Origin: CAYRFF01 sp964436125
Lineage (GTDB): Bacteria; Bacteroidota; Bacteroidia; Chitinophagales; Saprospiraceae
NCBI GenBank assembly: GCA_964436125.1
Contig: CAYTBT010000044.1
Coordinates: 1 to 18,877 of the forward strand
Direction of reading: 5' to 3'
DNA length: 18,877 nt
The translations under genes and the position numbers were made by a program. Below, one piece after another: positions 15,104 to 18,877 of this stretch; position 1 is the first letter of the stretch, and each line of letters starts with the position of its first letter. The notes below the pieces were generated by a model that was not told the DNA's origin, did no database searches, and saw only the letters and a program-made list of their open reading frames with translations.

Positions 15104-16765
15104 ATGAACTATGAATACTTACGCACTTACGCACTTAGGCACTTCATAAGGCGCATTAAGCAGGCATATAGAGCTTGGCTCTTAATAGCAATGTTAATGA
15201 TGCCGGTACTGGTAGAATCCCAAGAGCCTGGAGACGGATGCTATTATATTACATCAGTGTGTAATCAAGGACAATTTCAATATGAATTCAATCCGGGACC
15301 TATTAATATCAGCGTTGATTATTCTTATATGACGCCACAAGGAATTCTAAGTGACCACATTGAAAGGACGAGTTTCTTAAATGAAGAGTACAGTTGGGTT
15401 GTATGCTTTAATGAACTTGCCGGAAAGAATATCACATCCATCACATTCTGTACAATAAATAGTGCTTATGAAATTTGTAATCCTTGTTTTGATCTTGGTG
15501 ATCTTGAATTACAAGTATATAAGGAACTGCCGTGGGAAATGCAAATTGCTGGGCATAATTATAAAGCATGGCAATATGGTATGTATGCGGATATCTGCAC
15601 ATGGGACGCTAATCCAAACTTAAATACGGTAACTCCATTACCTCCTTCGGAACAAACCTATAATAAAAAGGATAATACGCCACGATTTATTGATTGTCAG
15701 GATAAAATACCCCTGGAAATGTTTGATGGGTACAACAATAAATGGTTTAAGTTAAACTCTACTCATCAATCCAATATTTGTTTACAATTATCTGTGCATG
15801 AGTGGACCGGTCCTGATCCCGTTCAAATTGGAATTCATTATCCGTATAATAACTACGGGGAAATGCTGACCTATGACATTATATCTAACTATTCTCCGGG
15901 AGATCAAATCGACCTGGCAAGCTTATTTCGTAACATTAGAGAAACAGGAAAGAAATTTGTCCTTGCCATCGCAGTAACTTGTTGTAGCAATCAATTTACT
16001 CCATTAAGTAATATACAGAGCGGGGACGATCGTAAAAGATTCTTTGCCTTCGAGTATTATGAAAGTGTTGAGTGGACAGGAGAAGTAAAGGATGGTATGA
16101 CAGGGACATCAATTGAGTATGATTGGGATAACTCCTTTCCTGGGCCTATGCTTTACCATTCAGGGGTTGTAAGTTCATTTCAATACTTGCAATATGTAAG
16201 TGCGAACTCCGAATCAAAAATGCAGATTTTTGAATTACAGAATTGTTCCTTAATATCTCCACAGCTCTTATATGAAACTTCATACTTTCCAACAATGTAT
16301 TTCCTTGATCATTATAATCCTGTAAATTGGGCATATTACGAACCTTCATTAAACGATCCGAGTAAGTGCTTTGAATTGAGAGTGGTTACTAAGGATGCTT
16401 GCGGTATAAAAAACAGAAGCTTTTATTTCCATAGAGGAACTCAAATTTGGGGACCTCCAGTAGTCGAAGAGTTTCCAGATTTATCAGAACCAGGCTTAAG
16501 AAATAATCGGTCAGATCTCAATTTTGTATTGAAAGGAAACCCCTCTACCGTATTTAGATATACGATTGATTATGAGATAAAACCGCAAAATAACGTAAAA
16601 AATTCATTATTAATTATGAATATTTATGGGGATATTATATACGAAAAATCAAATACTCCTAAATCCGGAACAATCAAATCATCGAATTTATGGAATCCGG
16701 GAGTTTATTTTTATATATTTAAAATTGGGGATATTATAAAGAATGGTAAATGGGTAAAAATGTGA
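15104..16765 (+). CDS. Large secreted protein of unknown function with T9SS type A-like C-terminus
   Basis: With the ATG at 15104 the protein has 553 residues; a TTG at 15068 opens the frame earlier but is a poorer start. The N-terminus is long and basic (RRIKQAYR) before a hydrophobic core, WLLIAMLMMPVLVESQ, that I read as a Sec signal peptide. The mature part is rich in cysteine, aromatic and acidic residues, and no enzyme motif is recognised. The last roughly 90 residues (LKGNPSTVF ... LLIMNIYGDIIYEKS ... NPGVYFYIFKIGD ... GKWVKM) match the pattern of a T9SS type A sorting domain, so surface delivery is expected. Its end overlaps the next gene by 16 bases, implying co-transcription and perhaps coupled translation. 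I do not assign a function. Confidence 0.8.
   Translation: MNYEYLRTYALRHFIRRIKQAYRAWLLIAMLMMPVLVESQEPGDGCYYITSVCNQGQFQYEFNPGPINISVDYSYMTPQGILSDHIERTSFLNEEYSWVVCFNELAGKNITSITFCTINSAYEICNPCFDLGDLELQVYKELPWEMQIAGHNYKAWQYGMYADICTWDANPNLNTVTPLPPSEQTYNKKDNTPRFIDCQDKIPLEMFDGYNNKWFKLNSTHQSNICLQLSVHEWTGPDPVQIGIHYPYNNYGEMLTYDIISNYSPGDQIDLASLFRNIRETGKKFVLAIAVTCCSNQFTPLSNIQSGDDRKRFFAFEYYESVEWTGEVKDGMTGTSIEYDWDNSFPGPMLYHSGVVSSFQYLQYVSANSESKMQIFELQNCSLISPQLLYETSYFPTMYFLDHYNPVNWAYYEPSLNDPSKCFELRVVTKDACGIKNRSFYFHRGTQIWGPPVVEEFPDLSEPGLRNNRSDLNFVLKGNPSTVFRYTIDYEIKPQNNVKNSLLIMNIYGDIIYEKSNTPKSGTIKSSNLWNPGVYFYIFKIGDIIKNGKWVKM
15119..15142 (+). repeat. Three near-perfect 8-base tandem repeats in the signal-peptide coding region
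   Basis: TTACGCAC (15119-15126), TTACGCAC (15127-15134) and TTAGGCAC (15135-15142) follow one another. The unit is not a multiple of three, so gain or loss of a unit would shift the reading frame immediately after the start codon of the secreted protein. Confidence 0.75.
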
Positions 16766-18877
16766 TTACTTTTAAAAAATATTTCTTTGGAAGTATAATC
16801 ATATATTTCATTAATGTATGCGTCTGCTTTTCACAGACGTTTACATTAATGAATATTATTAATCATTCAGATAATTCTTCCTATTTCTCTTGGGAAGCAA
16901 CTAACTTTAATTTCCTGGAAAATCGTCCTATCCTAAATATTTCTAATAATTTCGTCAAACGAACTGGAGCCCATGATATATATTTCTCAATTTCGCTTAA
17001 TTACCAAAATCCCTCCACTATTCCCATATCAGAAATGTTGAATATGATTAAAGATGAAGAAATAAGTTATTGTTACGACAATAACTATTCTGATAGTTTA
17101 CATTCTATTATTGCAATGTCTTCAAATGGCCATAAATTTAATTCATGGGATGAATTGATTTATCGCTTTTCCTCTTTTGACTATTACACACCTTATAAAA
17201 AACTCAATATCCAGGAGGCATCAATACCGGCAGATTCAGCTTCAAAATATTTGTCTTTTATTGCCGCAAAATCAAAACTTTTCATCAACAATGCTGATAA
17301 AAAAGCTGCTATGATCTTTTTTAAAAGTCATTTCTTTATAACAAGATTCAACATAAGTGGAGATTCTATTATTCAAAGCTTAAAATTTCGCTATCCGTTT
17401 TATAATAATCCGAAATATAGATTAGGGATTGTGTATAATTTTTATGATGCAAGGAGTTTTTTCAAACCTATTGATATTATTCACGCAGGAAATAATCTCA
17501 TAATTGTAAATTACTCTACAGATTCAGCAACCTATTATAACCTCGATCAAGACATGCGAATTTTAAAATTGAAATTCCTTAATAATAGTATGTTACTTTT
17601 TGGAGTTAATGCATCAGAATCCGCATTTTACATAATGAAACTTAATGCTCAGATGCAGACACTATGGTTAAAAAGGATAACCTTTAGAAATATCGATCTT
17701 GGCGACTTTATTAATATTAAAAAATTCGATAATAAGATATACTTTTTTATTACAGCAATCCCTAATATTACCCCTAGCTCTACAATCATCATTGAGTGTG
17801 ATGATGCTTATAATCCATTATTTGCATACTCACTTCCATATTATGTCAGCGATGTAAAGCTCTCTCAAGACACCTTTTATATAGCAGGAAATTATCTGTA
17901 CAAGGGAAAACATACTCCTTTCATCGGTTATCTATTTATGGATAATCAAGGTTCTTGTACTCTTGATACTGCTTGTTTTACTCTGAATTCGGATAATAAT
18001 CTTCAACTCACTAAAACTGAAACTTTGCCTTTACTCTCTGCACCAAAAGTAACTCTTGAAGATTACTTTCTTAAGGAAGATTCCATTGAGTTTGAATTGC
18101 AGGCTCGGGATTGTCCCACTGTACCTGAAAATAAAGCAATTTTCACTGTATCGGATACGGTCTGTAATTTCTCACAGCTCAATCCCTATCTACAAGATGC
18201 TTCATCGATATGGAAATTGTATAAGAATACCAATTTAGTTGATCAAGATACTGGTAGAGTACCGCATTTTACACATTACACACCGATTGTCGGTACTTAT
18301 GTTATCGACCATATCGTCTTTTATGCCGGGTGTAAATATAGACATAGCGATTCCACTTTCTTAAGTTCCCATTATGGGAGCATTAATAGTTCACTTGATA
18401 AATTGTGTATGTACGATACTGCGACGTTTACATTTACACATCCCCTTCACACATTACCCACTTCCGTGAAATGGTTCACCTCATCCGGTGAGCTACTCGG
18501 TTCAGGAGATTCTATCCACATTACACAGCCGGGCAAATATATTGTACAACTACAGAACAAGCATTGTCAGTGGACGGACTCCATCACTATTCAACGCAGA
18601 CAATCCGGTTGTTCCGCTTCTGTTTATATCCCTAATGCCTTTACCCCCAACCACGATAAAATTAATGATATATGGAAACTTTTCAGCAATCAGCCCATCG
18701 ATGCCGAAATAGAAATCTACGATCGCTGGGGAGAATGCGTTTATACTTGTAGCGGAAGGGATTGTGCCTGGGATGGCACGTTTAAACAAGAAGCGATGCC
18801 GGCAGGTATTTATGTGTACAGGATAAAAGCTAGGCTTCCATTGTCAGAGAAAGTGATAAAGAAGACCGGGACGCTGG
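16750..18877 (+). CDS. Secreted protein with type B T9SS (gliding-motility-associated) C-terminus, cut by window end
   Basis: An uninterrupted frame of 709 codons runs from the ATG at 16750 to the window edge. The N-terminus, MGKNVITFKKYFFGS, followed by a hydrophobic stretch and CVCFSQ, is a Sec signal peptide. The middle (about 30-430) is a large beta-rich region of unknown function, with strands such as NNLIIVNY and FYIAGNYL that may form a propeller-like fold. Ig/PKD-like segments with paired cysteines follow (about 530-615). The C-terminus is a classic type B sorting domain: YIPNAFTPNHDKINDIW, IEIYDRWGECVY, WDGTF, AGIYVYRIKA and KKTGTL. Only a few residues are likely missing. A GTG at 16762 (GTGA overlap with the upstream stop) is an alternative start. 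It overlaps the preceding gene by 16 bases, so the two are almost certainly one operon. Confidence 0.88.
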   Translation, partial: MGKNVITFKKYFFGSIIIYFINVCVCFSQTFTLMNIINHSDNSSYFSWEATNFNFLENRPILNISNNFVKRTGAHDIYFSISLNYQNPSTIPISEMLNMIKDEEISYCYDNNYSDSLHSIIAMSSNGHKFNSWDELIYRFSSFDYYTPYKKLNIQEASIPADSASKYLSFIAAKSKLFINNADKKAAMIFFKSHFFITRFNISGDSIIQSLKFRYPFYNNPKYRLGIVYNFYDARSFFKPIDIIHAGNNLIIVNYSTDSATYYNLDQDMRILKLKFLNNSMLLFGVNASESAFYIMKLNAQMQTLWLKRITFRNIDLGDFINIKKFDNKIYFFITAIPNITPSSTIIIECDDAYNPLFAYSLPYYVSDVKLSQDTFYIAGNYLYKGKHTPFIGYLFMDNQGSCTLDTACFTLNSDNNLQLTKTETLPLLSAPKVTLEDYFLKEDSIEFELQARDCPTVPENKAIFTVSDTVCNFSQLNPYLQDASSIWKLYKNTNLVDQDTGRVPHFTHYTPIVGTYVIDHIVFYAGCKYRHSDSTFLSSHYGSINSSLDKLCMYDTATFTFTHPLHTLPTSVKWFTSSGELLGSGDSIHITQPGKYIVQLQNKHCQWTDSITIQRRQSGCSASVYIPNAFTPNHDKINDIWKLFSNQPIDAEIEIYDRWGECVYTCSGRDCAWDGTFKQEAMPAGIYVYRIKARLPLSEKVIKKTGTL

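Noticed and set aside
16750..16764. Choice between the ATG at 16750 and the GTG at 16762
   Set aside because: GTG would give a neat GTGA overlap with the upstream stop, but the ATG in the same frame adds only four residues and is the commoner codon; kept as an alternative only.
18550..18789. Antisense 79-codon frame and a 74-codon frame at 18488-18712
   Set aside because: Both lie within the type B T9SS gene, whose own frame is uninterrupted and has clear domain motifs.
1..18877. CRISPR array, tRNA or rRNA genes, riboswitches
   Set aside because: No regularly spaced repeats, no tRNA arm patterns and no rRNA-like segments were seen by eye on either strand. Weak RNA structures could have been missed without a covariance search.

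Overview
The window reads as a piece of a Bacteroidetes genome, probably from a metagenome-type assembly because it contains a 100-N scaffold gap. Four genes encode secreted proteins whose C-terminal domains look like type IX secretion (T9SS) sorting signals: three type A-like and one type B (gliding-motility-associated, CHU_C-like). Only Bacteroidetes use this system widely. Translation starts lack strong Shine-Dalgarno sites. One upstream region (hmgA) carries the Bacteroidetes -7 box TAnnTTTG. A Saprospiria or Sphingobacteria-like source is my guess, not a demonstrated placement.

Left part (1-3700): about 600 bases with no supported gene, then pdxH (pyridoxamine 5'-phosphate oxidase). A convergent family 2-like glycosyltransferase overlaps the pdxH 3' end by 49 bases. 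A MiaE-type tRNA hydroxylase diverges from the glycosyltransferase across only 24 bases, and a DoxX-family membrane protein follows on the minus strand.

Middle part (3700-7360): a secreted seven-bladed RCC1-type beta-propeller with a T9SS signal, a small fumarylacetoacetate-hydrolase-fold enzyme (FAHD1-like), and an Rpn/YhgA-like PD-(D/E)XK nuclease gene. The nuclease gene is interrupted by the N gap. Identical 41-base sequences on both sides indicate the contigs probably overlap, and the gene's 3' tail looks frame-broken.

Right-centre (7361-14653) is all on the minus strand and holds two operons. One is acs (acetyl-CoA synthetase), an SH3-NlpC/P60 lipoprotein, and a PGRP-type amidase with an FnIII and a T9SS domain. 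The other is hmgA-hppD, two consecutive steps of tyrosine/homogentisate catabolism, with a recognisable promoter and a strong rho-independent terminator.

Right end (15104-18877): two overlapping plus-strand genes for large secreted proteins, a type A-like T9SS protein of unknown function and a type B T9SS protein that runs off the window.

Non-coding structure of note: a 14-base motif (catgatttgggtaa) occurs exactly three times, plus one close variant, always intergenic and always on the plus strand. There is also an 18-base perfect palindrome upstream of the last gene pair. I found no convincing evidence of a new defence or mobile system; the dispersed motif and the secreted-protein pair are the least explained parts.
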